From the NCBI RefSeq assembly GCF_000220175.1, contig NZ_AFPU01000001.1, positions 558,001 through 622,000 on the forward strand: 64,000 nucleotides of DNA, written 5' to 3'. Origin of the DNA: Nitrosarchaeum koreense MY1. Lineage in GTDB: Archaea > Thermoproteota > Nitrososphaeria > Nitrososphaerales > Nitrosopumilaceae. The translations under genes were made by a program, and so were the position numbers. The notes below the pieces were generated by a model, which was not told where the DNA came from, ran no database searches, and was given only the letters and a program-made list of their open reading frames with translations. This document shows positions 7,582 through 16,988 of this stretch, one piece after another. Numbering within the stretch: position 1 is the first letter of the stretch; each line of letters starts with the position of its first letter.

Positions 7582-8718
7582 TCATGGATTAATTGTGGTA
7601 GGAATTGAAAACGAGCTTACAAAATTACAACTGTCCCCTTCATTTGTTGGTTCGGTAAGAGGTAAAAAGAATCTCAAGGAGTAATCTCCAGGTTCGCCAT
7701 TAAATGCAAATTCGCCAGTCCAGCCTGTCTGTTCTCCGATCTCACCTATTGGCTGATTCGTAAATTCAAAAGAACCAAATTCATTTCCAGAATTCATTTG
7801 AATCAAGTCATCTCCACTACTTGGAAATGAAAAATATTCTGCTACTGTAGTAATTACAACTGGATTGATTTTCTTGTCTGGATCATATTTTTTGAACCAT
7901 TTATTGGTAGTTGTAAACTCTTCATCAAAAAATACTATTGATAGATTTTCCTGAGTTGAAAATCCTATCTTCATTGATGCATCATCATGGATTACTCCAT
8001 TAACACATTCCCCAGTGATTTTGATCTTAACCTGTTTTGGTTTGTTTGCTTTATCTACATCAATTAATTTCAAATATACGTCTGGAACGCCATCAAAGTT
8101 AAAATCCCCAGTTCCTTCAAATTCTATCATTTTCATTTTTTTTACATTAGGATCTTTTAGTGACTGTTTAATTAGATCCCATGACTTTAGAAATTTTTTC
8201 ATTGCTTTGTCATAATCGTTATTATCCAAAAGTTCATCTCCTTCCTCAAAATTTTGTATTGCTTTATCTAGTTTTTTTAATCCCTTTTCACTCATAATTA
8301 TTTCTTGAATGCTGATAATCGCATTATCTACTAGTGCCCTATCGATTTCTGCAATTTTTAGGTTGATCATAAAAATTTCATTTTTAATGATGGATGATTC
8401 TTTTTTATCTTCTAAAATGCTATCTAGTTTGTTAATTGAATTTTTATCTACATTTAGAACTTTTTCTCCTTCTTTGATATTTAATTCTGAACCGTTTTTC
8501 CAATATTTTTCATCAAGACTCTCGTTTATTTTTTCAATTGCATCGTCGATATGTTTTTTAGATTTTTTAGAAATGGCATGGTTATTTTTTAAATCTTCTA
8601 AACTCTCTACAATGTTTTGTTTTTCTTGTTTTAGATCTAATGCATAAACATCATTATTCAAAGAATATGAAAATGAAATTAACATCATTGATAAAAAAAC
8701 TATGATAGCTTTTTTCAT
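7582..8718 (-). CDS. Secreted coiled-coil protein of unknown function (378 aa)
   Basis: A signal peptide is visible (MKKAIIVFLSMMLISFSYSL...VYA, cleavage near residue 27). A highly charged alpha-helical region (about 28-200) rich in Lys, Asp and Glu follows, with the look of a coiled coil or TPR-like array (NFEEGDELLDNNDYDKAMKK). The C-terminal half is beta-rich, with DFNFDGVPDVYLKLIDVDKA, which resembles a calcium-binding DxDxDG loop, and FNGEPGDYSLRFFLPLTEPT. It is probably exposed on the pseudoperiplasmic side. No enzyme motif was seen. Confidence 0.75.
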   Translation of the reverse strand: MKKAIIVFLSMMLISFSYSLNNDVYALDLKQEKQNIVESLEDLKNNHAISKKSKKHIDDAIEKINESLDEKYWKNGSELNIKEGEKVLNVDKNSINKLDSILEDKKESSIIKNEIFMINLKIAEIDRALVDNAIISIQEIIMSEKGLKKLDKAIQNFEEGDELLDNNDYDKAMKKFLKSWDLIKQSLKDPNVKKMKMIEFEGTGDFNFDGVPDVYLKLIDVDKANKPKQVKIKITGECVNGVIHDDASMKIGFSTQENLSIVFFDEEFTTTNKWFKKYDPDKKINPVVITTVAEYFSFPSSGDDLIQMNSGNEFGSFEFTNQPIGEIGEQTGWTGEFAFNGEPGDYSLRFFLPLTEPTNEGDSCNFVSSFSIPTTINP

Positions 8719-8823
8719 TCTATTCCTATGCTTTACCTCTTTTTAATGATTATCCCATTAGATACTGTGTTTTACTTTTAGTTCAAGCAGTAGATTCTTA
8801 TCTAAAATTTTCAGGAAAACTAT

Positions 8824-9678
8824 ATGGCAAAAATTAAGCAAAATTCTTACGTGTTGTTTTACTTTAACCACTCAAAAAAATGGCTTGTTAAAATCTCCAA
8901 AAAAGACTCACTTCATACTCATATAGGTGTGATAAAACATGCTGATGCTATTGGAAAAGAGTATGGCTCTAGACTAGTCACCAACAAAGACAAGTACGTC
9001 TATCTAATTGAACCCACAATGTATGACTATGTCATGAAAATTCAACATGGCACACAAATAGTATATCCTAAAGACATTGGCTACATTATTGCAAGAGCTG
9101 GCATTGGTAGTGGTCAAAAAATTCTAGAGATTGGTACTGGCAGCGGTTCCCTTACTTCCTTTATTGCAAGTGTTGTAAAACCTAGGGGGCATGTCTATAC
9201 TTTTGACGTTGATGATAATTTTATGAAAATAGCTGAAAAAAACATCAAAAAAGCAGGAATGTCAAAGTATGTCACTCAGCAAAAACTTGATTTGAAAACT
9301 TCAAAGAAACTTCCTGTCGAAGAAGCTGATGTGGCTTTAATTGATCTTGGGGATCCTTGGACTGTTCTACCACAAGTTCGTAAAATGCTTAAAGGAAGTG
9401 GCGCTATCTTTGCAATTTGTCCTACCATGAATCAACTTGAAAAATTAACTATCGCTCTAGTTGAAAATGAATTTACTGACATTGAATCCACCGAACACAT
9501 CATAAGAACAATTGAAGCACGTGAAGGAAAGACTAGACATTCATTTCAAGGTATTGGTCATACAACGTACCTATGTTATGCCCGAAAGGCATTTTTTGGT
9601 AGAGAGTCAAAGAAAAAATCTGATTTTGTTGAATCTGAGACTATATCTTACGCTGAATCTGATGCTGAATCAACTTAA
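8824..9678 (+). CDS. trmI: tRNA (adenine-57/58-N1)-methyltransferase TrmI
   Basis: This SAM-dependent Rossmann methyltransferase makes m1A57/58 in the tRNA T-loop. It shows the family signature YPKDIGYIIARAGIGSGQKI followed by motif I, LEIGTGSGSLT. The acidic motif II is TFDVDDNF, and the conserved LIDLGDPW is the family's DxPxPW-like substrate loop. An N-terminal small barrel domain (about 1-85) carries a conserved YD.. segment. A Ser/Glu-rich tail of about 20 residues extends beyond the usual C-terminus. The length is 284 aa and the start is ATG. Confidence 0.93.
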   Translation: MAKIKQNSYVLFYFNHSKKWLVKISKKDSLHTHIGVIKHADAIGKEYGSRLVTNKDKYVYLIEPTMYDYVMKIQHGTQIVYPKDIGYIIARAGIGSGQKILEIGTGSGSLTSFIASVVKPRGHVYTFDVDDNFMKIAEKNIKKAGMSKYVTQQKLDLKTSKKLPVEEADVALIDLGDPWTVLPQVRKMLKGSGAIFAICPTMNQLEKLTIALVENEFTDIESTEHIIRTIEAREGKTRHSFQGIGHTTYLCYARKAFFGRESKKKSDFVESETISYAESDAEST

Positions 9679-9729
9679 TTTGCATATTTTTAGATTAAAA
9701 CAAGATTTATTCCTCTATCTTTAGAATAC

Positions 9730-10599
9730 TTGGTATTGGTTAGAAAATTAATTACTGCTACTCAAGTTAAAAAATTCATCCCTGCAAGAAAAGCAAAATC
9801 TCGTAAAGGTGATAATGGAACTGTTCTAGTTATTGGAGGCAGCTACATCTATCATGGCGCACCAATTCTGTCATCAATTGCAGCATTACGATGTGGCGTT
9901 GATCTAGTATATACATCAGTTCCAAAAGTAAATGTAACTCCTACTAGAGCAATATCCCCAAATCTGATTGTAATTCCTCTAGTTGATCAAAAATTAACTC
10001 GAGGAGCTGTTAACAAACTTCTTGGTGCATTACCTCACAAATTAGATTCTGCAACAATTGGAATGGGACTAGCAGTTCAAGAACGTGGGTCTTTGTTGCT
10101 TTTGATAAAGTCTCTTTTAGATAGAGATGTTCGACTTTCATTGGATGCAAGTGCACTTGTTCCTGAAGTATTGCCACTATTATCTGACAAAAATGTTGTA
10201 GTAACTCCGCATGCTGGTGAATTTAAGCGATTATTTGGGATTGCTCCACCTGATTCTAAAAAGGAAAGAATCAATCTAGTTGAAAAAAATGCTAAGGATA
10301 ATGGAATTGTTGTGTTGCTTAAAGGTGCAACTGATATAATTTCTGATGGTACTACAACATATCTCAATGAGAAAAAAACTCCTGGAATGACTGTAGGTGG
10401 AACTGGAGATGTCTTGTCTGGATTAGTGGCTGGAATGCTCTCAAAGAATCGTAATGCATTAGAGTCTGCAGTTGCTGCAACTTTTATCAATGGATTGGCA
10501 GGCAAAGCAACTCAAAAGAAATTTGGATTGCATATGACCTCTATGGATCTATTAGATGAGCTTGCAAATGCCATGAAACCCTTTGATAGAATTGTGTGA
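9730..10599 (+). CDS. nnrD: ADP-dependent NAD(P)H-hydrate dehydratase
   Basis: The enzyme (YjeF C-terminal/CARKD family) repairs hydrated NADHX and NADPHX. Diagnostic motifs are KGDNGTVLVIGGS near the N-terminus, VVVTPHAGEFKRL in the middle, KGATDII, and the catalytic GGTGDVLSGLVAGML near residues 218-232. The N-terminal epimerase domain found in some archaeal fusions is absent. The frame begins TTG-GTA-TTG-GTT, so either TTG may be the start. Its TGA overlaps the GTG of the downstream peptidase gene, giving translational coupling. Confidence 0.93.
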   Translation: MVLVRKLITATQVKKFIPARKAKSRKGDNGTVLVIGGSYIYHGAPILSSIAALRCGVDLVYTSVPKVNVTPTRAISPNLIVIPLVDQKLTRGAVNKLLGALPHKLDSATIGMGLAVQERGSLLLLIKSLLDRDVRLSLDASALVPEVLPLLSDKNVVVTPHAGEFKRLFGIAPPDSKKERINLVEKNAKDNGIVVLLKGATDIISDGTTTYLNEKKTPGMTVGGTGDVLSGLVAGMLSKNRNALESAVAATFINGLAGKATQKKFGLHMTSMDLLDELANAMKPFDRIV

Positions 10600-11954
10600 G
10601 TAAAATGAATGCCTTAAAGCACATTGATAGCCATATGCCACGATTAGTCTCTGAATTACAAACACTAATTCAGCAACCAAGTGTTTCTGCAAAAAATGAG
10701 GGAATTGAAGAATGCGCACAATTAGTCAAAAAAATACTAGAAAAATCTGGAATCAAATCTGAAATCTTGAGACTGAAAAATGTGGCACCATTGGTATATG
10801 GTGAAGTAAAATCAAAGAAAAATCCAAACAAGACTTTGATGTTTTACAATCATTATGATGTTCAACCAGTAGAGCCATTTGATTTGTGGGATGATCCTCC
10901 ATTTAGTGGAAAAATAAAAGGAAACAAAATTTTTGGAAGGGGTTCCTCTGATGATAAAGGCGAATTAATCACTAGAATAAAGGCAGTTGAAGCATCTCTA
11001 AAAACTACTGGTGATGTTCCATGCAATATTAAATTTGTAATCGAAGGTGAGGAAGAAACAGGAAGTGCACACATTGATGATTATCTAAAAAAATACCAAA
11101 AGAAATTTTCATGTGATGGTGTAATCTGGGAATTTGGTTATGTTGATTCACAAAATAGACCAATTATCGGTCTTGGGATGAAAGGATTACTGTACGTTGA
11201 ATTGTCTGTAAAAGAATCAATTCGTGATGCCCATTCCAGTTTGGCAGTATTGATAAAAAATCCCGCATGGCGATTAATTGAGGCTGTTCAAACATTAAGA
11301 GATTCTGATGGAAAAATTCTCATTAAAGACTGGTATAAAGAAACAACCCCTCTATCTAAACAAGATTTGGCAATAATATCAAAAGAGCCATTTGATGAAC
11401 AGTCTTTCAAAAAAGAATTTGGAGTGAAATCATTTGTAGGAAATCTAAAGGGATTGAATGCAAAAAAAGCCCTTGTTGGTGGCGCTACTTGCAATATCGC
11501 TGGATTTGTTTCAGGATATACGGGAGATGGTGCAAAAACAGTTCTTCCTGGTACTGCTTTAGTGAAAATTGATTTTAGACTGGTTCCTAAAATGGATCCA
11601 AAAAAACAAATTCTTAGACTAAAAACACACTTGAAATCAAAAGGATTTGGAGATATATCTGTCAAAATTTATCACGGTGAAGCTGCTGCCCGAACAAATC
11701 CCACTGATCCGTTTGTAACTAAAGTAAAAGAAGCAGCTGATCAATCTTTTGGAAAATCAATCATTAATGTTTCAAATGCTGGCACTGGTCCCATGCATTC
11801 TTTTGTAAATGTATTACATGCGCCATGCATTTCTATTGGCAGTACCTACATGTTTGCTCGTATCCACTCTCCAAATGAATTTACTAGAATCGATTTATTG
11901 AAAAAAACTACAAAATGCATTTATCTTATTATGGAAAAATTTGGAAAAGACTAG
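10596..11954 (+). CDS. M20 family metallopeptidase (dipeptidase/carboxypeptidase-like)
   Basis: This is a zinc peptidase of the M20/ArgE/DapE superfamily, 452 aa. The metal-site motifs are MFYNHYDVQP (His86, Asp88), GRGSSDDKGE (Asp119), and EGEEETGS (Glu152/153). A dimerisation lid lies at about 190-310. The C-terminal zinc ligand is probably in FARIHSPNE. The family cleaves dipeptides or deacylates amino acids; the substrate cannot be told. The GTG start overlaps the nnrD stop (GTGA). The gene shares a CTAG tetranucleotide with the stop of the convergent DoxX gene. Confidence 0.9.
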   Translation: MSKMNALKHIDSHMPRLVSELQTLIQQPSVSAKNEGIEECAQLVKKILEKSGIKSEILRLKNVAPLVYGEVKSKKNPNKTLMFYNHYDVQPVEPFDLWDDPPFSGKIKGNKIFGRGSSDDKGELITRIKAVEASLKTTGDVPCNIKFVIEGEEETGSAHIDDYLKKYQKKFSCDGVIWEFGYVDSQNRPIIGLGMKGLLYVELSVKESIRDAHSSLAVLIKNPAWRLIEAVQTLRDSDGKILIKDWYKETTPLSKQDLAIISKEPFDEQSFKKEFGVKSFVGNLKGLNAKKALVGGATCNIAGFVSGYTGDGAKTVLPGTALVKIDFRLVPKMDPKKQILRLKTHLKSKGFGDISVKIYHGEAAARTNPTDPFVTKVKEAADQSFGKSIINVSNAGTGPMHSFVNVLHAPCISIGSTYMFARIHSPNEFTRIDLLKKTTKCIYLIMEKFGKD

Positions 11955-12370
11955 TGTAAGCATCTAGGTAATTTTTTGATAACATGTGCCAGTGATATTC
12001 TTCCCGGACCTGCTGTGATTATTAGTAATGCCCCTCCTAATATGACAAGATCAATTGCGTATCCTCCATTTCCTGTAAGGTTGGAAGCTTCTTTTACTAC
12101 AAATATTGCTCCAAGCATAATTATTGCAATCATTGATGCAGAAAGTCTAGTAAATAATCCTATGATTAGTAATATTCCTGAAATTAATTCTGCAAGTGCA
12201 ATTGGGATCTGCATCTCTGCCGGTATGCCAAGATTGCCAAGCATTCCTGCAAATCCGGGATTAAATTTTCCAGATCCTTGTACGATGAAAACTACTCCTA
12301 TTGCGGTTCTAATCCCCCAATTTGTAATCTCATTTAGCTTTGTATTGTGAATACTAGATTCAGTCAACAC
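11951..12370 (-). CDS. DoxX family membrane protein (copy 1)
   Basis: This four-helix DoxX/DoxD-like membrane protein has the pattern IGVVFIVQGSGKFNPGF, then IPIALAELISGILLIIGLFTRLSA, then a third and fourth hydrophobic helix. DoxX-type proteins take part in quinone-linked sulfur chemistry in Acidianus and in redox-stress complexes in bacteria. Here only membership is supported. It is about 55% identical by eye to the second copy at 55490-55906, including LPAEMQIPIALAELxxGILLIIG-like segments. The start is GTG. Its TAG stop shares the CTAG at 11951-11954 with the convergent M20 gene. Confidence 0.9.
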   Translation of the reverse strand: MLTESSIHNTKLNEITNWGIRTAIGVVFIVQGSGKFNPGFAGMLGNLGIPAEMQIPIALAELISGILLIIGLFTRLSASMIAIIMLGAIFVVKEASNLTGNGGYAIDLVILGGALLIITAGPGRISLAHVIKKLPRCLH

Positions 12371-12463
12371 GAAATTCTGTTTTTTACCATATAAAATATT
12401 TTATCCATATTTTGAATCAAAAAAGGAGAAAGCCCTTTATTATGCTGTGAAATCATTTGAATT

Positions 12464-13057
12464 ATGTCTATGTACATGCCCGGAGCAACAGCTGTGGGAA
12501 TTACTTTTAATGGCGGCATAGTTCTTGCAAGTGAAAAAAGGATCGCATTTGGTAACTTTCTTGTAAGTAAATCTTCAAAAAAGACATTTTCAATTACTTC
12601 AAAAGTTGGGGCTGCCTGTGCCGGCCTGGTAGCTGATATGCAGATTTTAACATTACAAATTGCAGCACTTGCTAAAATTCGAAAAATGGAACTCAAAAGA
12701 GACGTTCCTCCAAATACTGTTGCTAAAATGATGTCAAATATGATGTATGAAAGACGATATTTCCCATTACTGACTCAGGTGATTGTTGGTGGTGTGGTTG
12801 ACAAACCTATCTTGTACACATTAGATCCATTAGGTTCTGTTCTCCCAGATGAATATGCTGCAGTTGGAACTGGTGCTGAAATGGCATTAGGTGTTTTAGA
12901 TCCGCAATTCAAACCAAATATGACTCAAGAAGAAGCAATTGATCTGGCAAAACGAGCTGTTAGATCTGCAGCACTTCGAGATTCTGCAAGTGGTGATGGA
13001 CTTGACATACTCGTTGTTACAAAAGACGGTACTAAAGAATTCACTGAAAAAATCTAA
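12464..13057 (+). CDS. psmB: Proteasome beta subunit lacking the catalytic Thr1
   Basis: This is a 20S proteasome beta subunit, 197 aa. Alignment by eye with archaeal beta subunits is gap-free from the mature N-terminus. The usual G|TTTVG is here GATAVG, so the position of the nucleophile Thr1 is Ala8. The other catalytic-site positions are kept: Glu at 17, Arg at 19, Lys at 33, and the RDSASGDG loop with Ser129. A six-to-seven-residue N-terminal peptide precedes the site and lacks the Gly-Thr processing junction. It is therefore probably the silent beta paralogue, assembling with an active beta encoded elsewhere. Confidence 0.93.
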   Translation: MSMYMPGATAVGITFNGGIVLASEKRIAFGNFLVSKSSKKTFSITSKVGAACAGLVADMQILTLQIAALAKIRKMELKRDVPPNTVAKMMSNMMYERRYFPLLTQVIVGGVVDKPILYTLDPLGSVLPDEYAAVGTGAEMALGVLDPQFKPNMTQEEAIDLAKRAVRSAALRDSASGDGLDILVVTKDGTKEFTEKI

Positions 13058-13169
13058 TTAAAAATACAACGTTTAGTAATTTTGATTTCTAATTATTACT
13101 GTAAATTTACTTTAAAGTAAAAATATCTAGATTTCATTTGCCATATCAAAGTATTTCCATTCCAAAATT

Positions 13170-13289
13170 ATGAGCAGTGTTCATCATTGTAGCTGTACTT
13201 CAAACTCTGTTTGTCTATTTCACTATTCTCAAATTCATCCAACTTCTGTAAGAACTCACGAAGTTTTCAATATTAAAAGATCAAAATAG
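13170..13289 (+). CDS. Possible Cys/His-containing microprotein (39 aa)
   Basis: An ATG frame encodes MSSVHHCSCTSNSVCLFHYS and ends VRTHEVFNIKRSK. The HHCSC...C...H pattern could be a metal site. It ends 1 nt before the stop of the convergent PUA gene. Support is composition only, so it could be chance. Confidence 0.3.
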   Translation: MSSVHHCSCTSNSVCLFHYSQIHPTSVRTHEVFNIKRSK

Positions 13290-13290
13290 A

Positions 13291-13767
13291 TTACTCGTAA
13301 ATCGTTTTTCCAATTTCCCAAAACTTGTCTGATATGTAGTGCATATTTTTTATGACTTCGCCTTTTTCCATTTCTTCTAATTCTGCACTTGATACCAATG
13401 ATTTTCCTACTGCAAGAAACTTATGCTGTGATTCCTCAACGATGCATACAATTTTTTCTTTTTCAAATTCATCATGGGTTTTGATTCCAGGTCTCATTAC
13501 ATTTGCTCCTTTACACATGAATTTCACAGCACCCATGTCTACTGTAACATGTGGAAATTTTTCAAGCATCTGAGTTTCTGACAAAAATGGGAGATATTCA
13601 TCATTAATTTTTAAAATTTTTATTCCCTGACCCATAATTATCTGTGCATCATCTGCAATCTCGTGTACTTTGAGATTTTTTATTTTTGGAAACTCCATTC
13701 CCCATTTTTCTGTGACTGTTTTTAGAAGTGTAGCAGTTTCACTCTTTGAAATTAAATTGGATTTCAA
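13291..13767 (-). CDS. PUA-domain RNA-binding protein (MCT-1/Tma20-like)
   Basis: This 158-aa protein has the layout of the archaeal MCT-1-like family: an N-terminal alpha/beta domain (about 1-75), then a PUA domain (about 76-150) with VTVDMGAVKFMCKGANVMRPGI. The eukaryotic relatives MCTS1 and Tma20 act in translation re-initiation and ribosome recycling. The archaeal role is inferred. The ATG start overlaps the TGA of homoserine dehydrogenase by 4 nt (ATGA), so it is the second gene of a two-gene operon. Confidence 0.85.
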   Translation of the reverse strand: MKSNLISKSETATLLKTVTEKWGMEFPKIKNLKVHEIADDAQIIMGQGIKILKINDEYLPFLSETQMLEKFPHVTVDMGAVKFMCKGANVMRPGIKTHDEFEKEKIVCIVEESQHKFLAVGKSLVSSAELEEMEKGEVIKNMHYISDKFWEIGKTIYE

Positions 13768-14774
13768 ATTTTTACTATCTCTTGTCTGATGTCTAACAGA
13801 TCTCTTAGGATAGAACTTGCTGTTTCCATTCCTCCGGCACCTTTTCCGATAATTGTTTGTGTACCTGAATGCTCTGATGTAAATGCAATTGCATTTAGTG
13901 TTCCATTAACACATAATGGATCATCTACTGAGACTTCTTTTGGTTCTACTATGAGTTCTTTATTGCATGAAGCAATTAGTTTGATAGCGCAATTATTTTT
14001 TCTAGCTTTTTTAATATCTTCTTCTGTAACATTACGAATTCCTTTACAACTGATATCTGGCATTGTTACTTTCATATCCATTACCCAGTTTGCAAGAATC
14101 ACTAATTTTGCCGCTGCGTCTAGTCCATCCAAATCTAGGGACTCATCTGCCTCCACATACCCTTTATCCTTGGCATCTTTTAGGGCAGTCTCAAATGATA
14201 GTCCATTTGCCATGTTAGTTAGGATGTAATTTGTTGTTCCATTTAGTATTCCTGAAAATGAGCTGATCCTTTCTCCTCTAAGGCTATTTTTTGCATAATC
14301 TAAAATTGGCGTTCCTCCACCTACAGTCCCACTGAATTTGAAGATGACTTGATTGTAAATGGCTAATTCCATCAATGATGGAAATGCTAATGCTAACGGA
14401 CCCTTGTTTACTGATATGACATGCATGCCACGTTTCATTGCTGTTACTATGTGCGTCATTCCAGGTTCTGCATCTTTATAATTACTAGCAGTAGTTTCTA
14501 TGACCACATCTGCATCCAAGTTTTTGATCATGTCTATTCCTGACATGTTGTTTTTTGTATTTGCATAATTTTTTACAGTTCCAGTTTTTTTCTTTACTTC
14601 GATTAGTTTCTCTAATTCTAATCCTGAGATATCTACTGCACTGCCTTTGCTATCAAATACACCTACTACTCTTGGTTTTAATCCATACTCTGCATAAAGA
14701 TCCTCTGATCTTGAATCAAATAATTTTACTAAACTTTGGCCAACAACACCAAATCCACAAAGTATTATTCTCAA
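13764..14774 (-). CDS. hom: Homoserine dehydrogenase
   Basis: The enzyme reduces aspartate semialdehyde to homoserine for Thr/Met synthesis. The nucleotide-binding motif GFGVVGQSL lies at residues 7-15. The signature FSGTVGGGTPILDYAKNSLRG is followed by SGILNGTTNYILTNM and the catalytic-site stretch KDAKDKGYVEADESLDLDGLDAAAKL. The length is 336 aa, with no C-terminal ACT domain, so it is probably not feedback-inhibited through ACT. It is translationally coupled to the downstream PUA gene. Confidence 0.96.
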   Translation of the reverse strand: MRIILCGFGVVGQSLVKLFDSRSEDLYAEYGLKPRVVGVFDSKGSAVDISGLELEKLIEVKKKTGTVKNYANTKNNMSGIDMIKNLDADVVIETTASNYKDAEPGMTHIVTAMKRGMHVISVNKGPLALAFPSLMELAIYNQVIFKFSGTVGGGTPILDYAKNSLRGERISSFSGILNGTTNYILTNMANGLSFETALKDAKDKGYVEADESLDLDGLDAAAKLVILANWVMDMKVTMPDISCKGIRNVTEEDIKKARKNNCAIKLIASCNKELIVEPKEVSVDDPLCVNGTLNAIAFTSEHSGTQTIIGKGAGGMETASSILRDLLDIRQEIVKI

Positions 14775-14902
14775 ACCCTTTCATTCCTTCTTGATTTATT
14801 ATTGTAATTCATTTCTTTGATTTTCTTATCATTGATTGTGTTTTATTAATAATTTTTGCATGTTATTTAATCTGTGCTTAAGAGTGCCTGATATTGATGC
14901 AC

Positions 14903-15304
14903 TCACTCATCTTTTTTCTCAAGATCCAGTGAAATTGAGTTAATACAGTATCTGAGGTTGGTTGGTTTAGGACCATCATCAAAAACATGACCTAAATGTG
15001 CACCACATTTTTTACAGTTTACTTCAGTTCGTATCATTCCGTAAGCACTATCTGATATGTATTCGATTTTTTCATCTGAAAGAGGTTGCCAAAAACTTGG
15101 CCATCCAGAACCTGAATCATATTTTGTATCCGATGTGAATAATGGTTCTCCACAACAAACGCATTTGTAAGTACCTTTTTCCTTATTTTTGTAATATTTT
15201 CCTGAAAAAGGTGGTTCAGTTCCTTTGTTGATGCAAACTTCAAATTGGTCTGGTGTCAGTATTTCTTTCCATTCTTGTGGTGTCTTTTCAATCTTGTCAG
15301 CCAT
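14903..15304 (-). CDS. msrB: Peptide-methionine (R)-S-oxide reductase MsrB
   Basis: It reduces methionine-R-sulfoxide in proteins. Structural zinc ligands are Cys48/Cys51 (KCVCCG) and Cys97/Cys100 (CKKC). The catalytic Cys120 sits in [12 protein letters not shown]. The conserved GSGWPSFW and GHVFDDGP are present. At 133 aa it is a complete single-domain MsrB. It was placed by its ATG start, with a short gap to the ThyX-like gene upstream on the same strand. Confidence 0.96.
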   Translation of the reverse strand: MADKIEKTPQEWKEILTPDQFEVCINKGTEPPFSGKYYKNKEKGTYKCVCCGEPLFTSDTKYDSGSGWPSFWQPLSDEKIEYISDSAYGMIRTEVNCKKCGAHLGHVFDDGPKPTNLRYCINSISLDLEKKDE

Positions 15305-15339
15305 GATTTTCTCTCTTTGTGATTATATTAGAATATTTT

Positions 15340-16968
15340 CTATTTTTTAAGTTTCTTTCTTTTTTCCTCTGTTCTTTTTTCTGATTCAAATCTCTCTAAA
15401 TCATATCCTTTTAAATCTACAAATTTTATTATTTTACTTAAATTCGGATGGACTTTGTTTATCTCTTTGAACATTTGTTGTGCCACTTGTCTATAGTCAA
15501 TATGTCCTTGTGGCACTGTTCTTAGCTCAATTAAATGACAAGCTTCTCTGAGATTAAATTTCATAAAATATGGATAATTGTATGCAAAGTTTACAACATA
15601 CTGCCCCTGTTCTGGATATTTTTTTCTGATTTTATCAAATGTGTGTTTTGTCTTATTCATGCATTCCTGATATTCTCTTTCAATCCCTAAAACTTTGATC
15701 TCATTTGGTGTATTATATCCATGATCTGTTGTAAGCAATTGTCTTTCTAGTGTCAATGCTCTATGTCTGTGAAAATCTCTGAACATTCCAAAATTATTTA
15801 GTAAATCAAAAGTATAGTACACATTCTCAAATGCTCTGGACGGTCTATGACGTCTATTTTTTCTCAATTTTGCAAACGATTCAATTATTTTTATTTTTTT
15901 GGTATGTGGTAATTTTTTTACTTGTTGCATTATGTTAAGATATGATGTGCTTGGAGATTGTTCATAGATTATACTGGTAATGATTTTGTTTATGGCTGTT
16001 TTTTCTAATTCATAATCTACTAACTGTGTTTTAATTCCTGAAATTATTTTTGGTTTGATTCCTTTTGCTATGCTTTTAGATGCTTTTTTCAACTCTTGAA
16101 GGTAAGTTTGGAATGCTTTACCGTATTTGTCATCAGCTCTTTTGACAAAAGCCTTGATTGTAACATCTAGCTCTTTTTTGATTGTTGAGGCTAAATTTTG
16201 CTCTTCTTCAAGTTCTGATGCCCCAAGTACTGTGAGGAGATACTCAAAAGCACGACCATTTCCTGTAATTCCCACGTTTGTTAAAGTCGATGCAGGTAAA
16301 AGACCACGCAAAATGTCTAGTGCTTTTGCTTTTGTTGAGCCATTGTAAATCATATTTGCCGATTTGATGTCTTTTTCCTCTTTTAGTTTGGAGAATGTTT
16401 TTTCTTTTCCATCTTTTGAATCTTTGAAAGTGTATTTTTCAATTGGATATTTTTCTCGTATGTATTTTATCATTGGTTCTATATTGTTTGAATACATATC
16501 AAATGAAAAATTACATGTCTCCAAATACAAATCAGCAAATCTAGAGTTCATTAGTTGTGAATCTTTGTAGAATCTGTATTCTCCGTTAATTTTTTTATTC
16601 CATGCTACATATCTTGATGATTTTTCTAAATATGATAATCCTATTCTTCTATCTTCAATTTTTTTAACTGCAATATTGGAAAGACCTTCAATTGCAATTT
16701 GTGCTTCTCCAAGCTCTGCTACGGAATCATCTCCATATTCTAACAGAACTCGATTGTAAAATTCTTCTCCTCTGTTCTCATTTTGTAAAAATTCATCTAA
16801 GAAAATTCTACGCATATTTTTGTCTGTTCTGCTGTATCTTGACATTAATGCGCCACGATCAACTTGTCTTGGTGTAATTATTGCAAAAACATTTCCGTCA
16901 GTGTTTGAAAAATGGTCTGATAAAATCTTTTTTTCATTACTTGAAAATTCTGACAATATGATTGTCAT
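15340..16968 (-). CDS. Double-domain ThyX-like protein (flavin-dependent thymidylate synthase family)
   Basis: The protein of about 542 aa contains two ThyX-like halves. The N-terminal half (about 1-290) has the family's [28 protein letters not shown] and [17 protein letters not shown], which aligns with the RHRxxxxxxxSxRY motif but reads RRI in place of RHR. The C-terminal half (about 330-540) has [18 protein letters not shown] and [23 protein letters not shown], keeping RHR but losing the motif Ser. ThyX makes dTMP from dUMP with FAD and methylene-folate. Whether this split-motif tandem protein is active, or pairs its halves into one site, is open. Start chosen at the ATG; a TTG lies three codons upstream. 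Confidence 0.85.
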   Translation of the reverse strand: MTIILSEFSSNEKKILSDHFSNTDGNVFAIITPRQVDRGALMSRYSRTDKNMRRIFLDEFLQNENRGEEFYNRVLLEYGDDSVAELGEAQIAIEGLSNIAVKKIEDRRIGLSYLEKSSRYVAWNKKINGEYRFYKDSQLMNSRFADLYLETCNFSFDMYSNNIEPMIKYIREKYPIEKYTFKDSKDGKEKTFSKLKEEKDIKSANMIYNGSTKAKALDILRGLLPASTLTNVGITGNGRAFEYLLTVLGASELEEEQNLASTIKKELDVTIKAFVKRADDKYGKAFQTYLQELKKASKSIAKGIKPKIISGIKTQLVDYELEKTAINKIITSIIYEQSPSTSYLNIMQQVKKLPHTKKIKIIESFAKLRKNRRHRPSRAFENVYYTFDLLNNFGMFRDFHRHRALTLERQLLTTDHGYNTPNEIKVLGIEREYQECMNKTKHTFDKIRKKYPEQGQYVVNFAYNYPYFMKFNLREACHLIELRTVPQGHIDYRQVAQQMFKEINKVHPNLSKIIKFVDLKGYDLERFESEKRTEEKRKKLKK

Positions 16969-16988
16969 GATTTCCAATTATTAATAGT

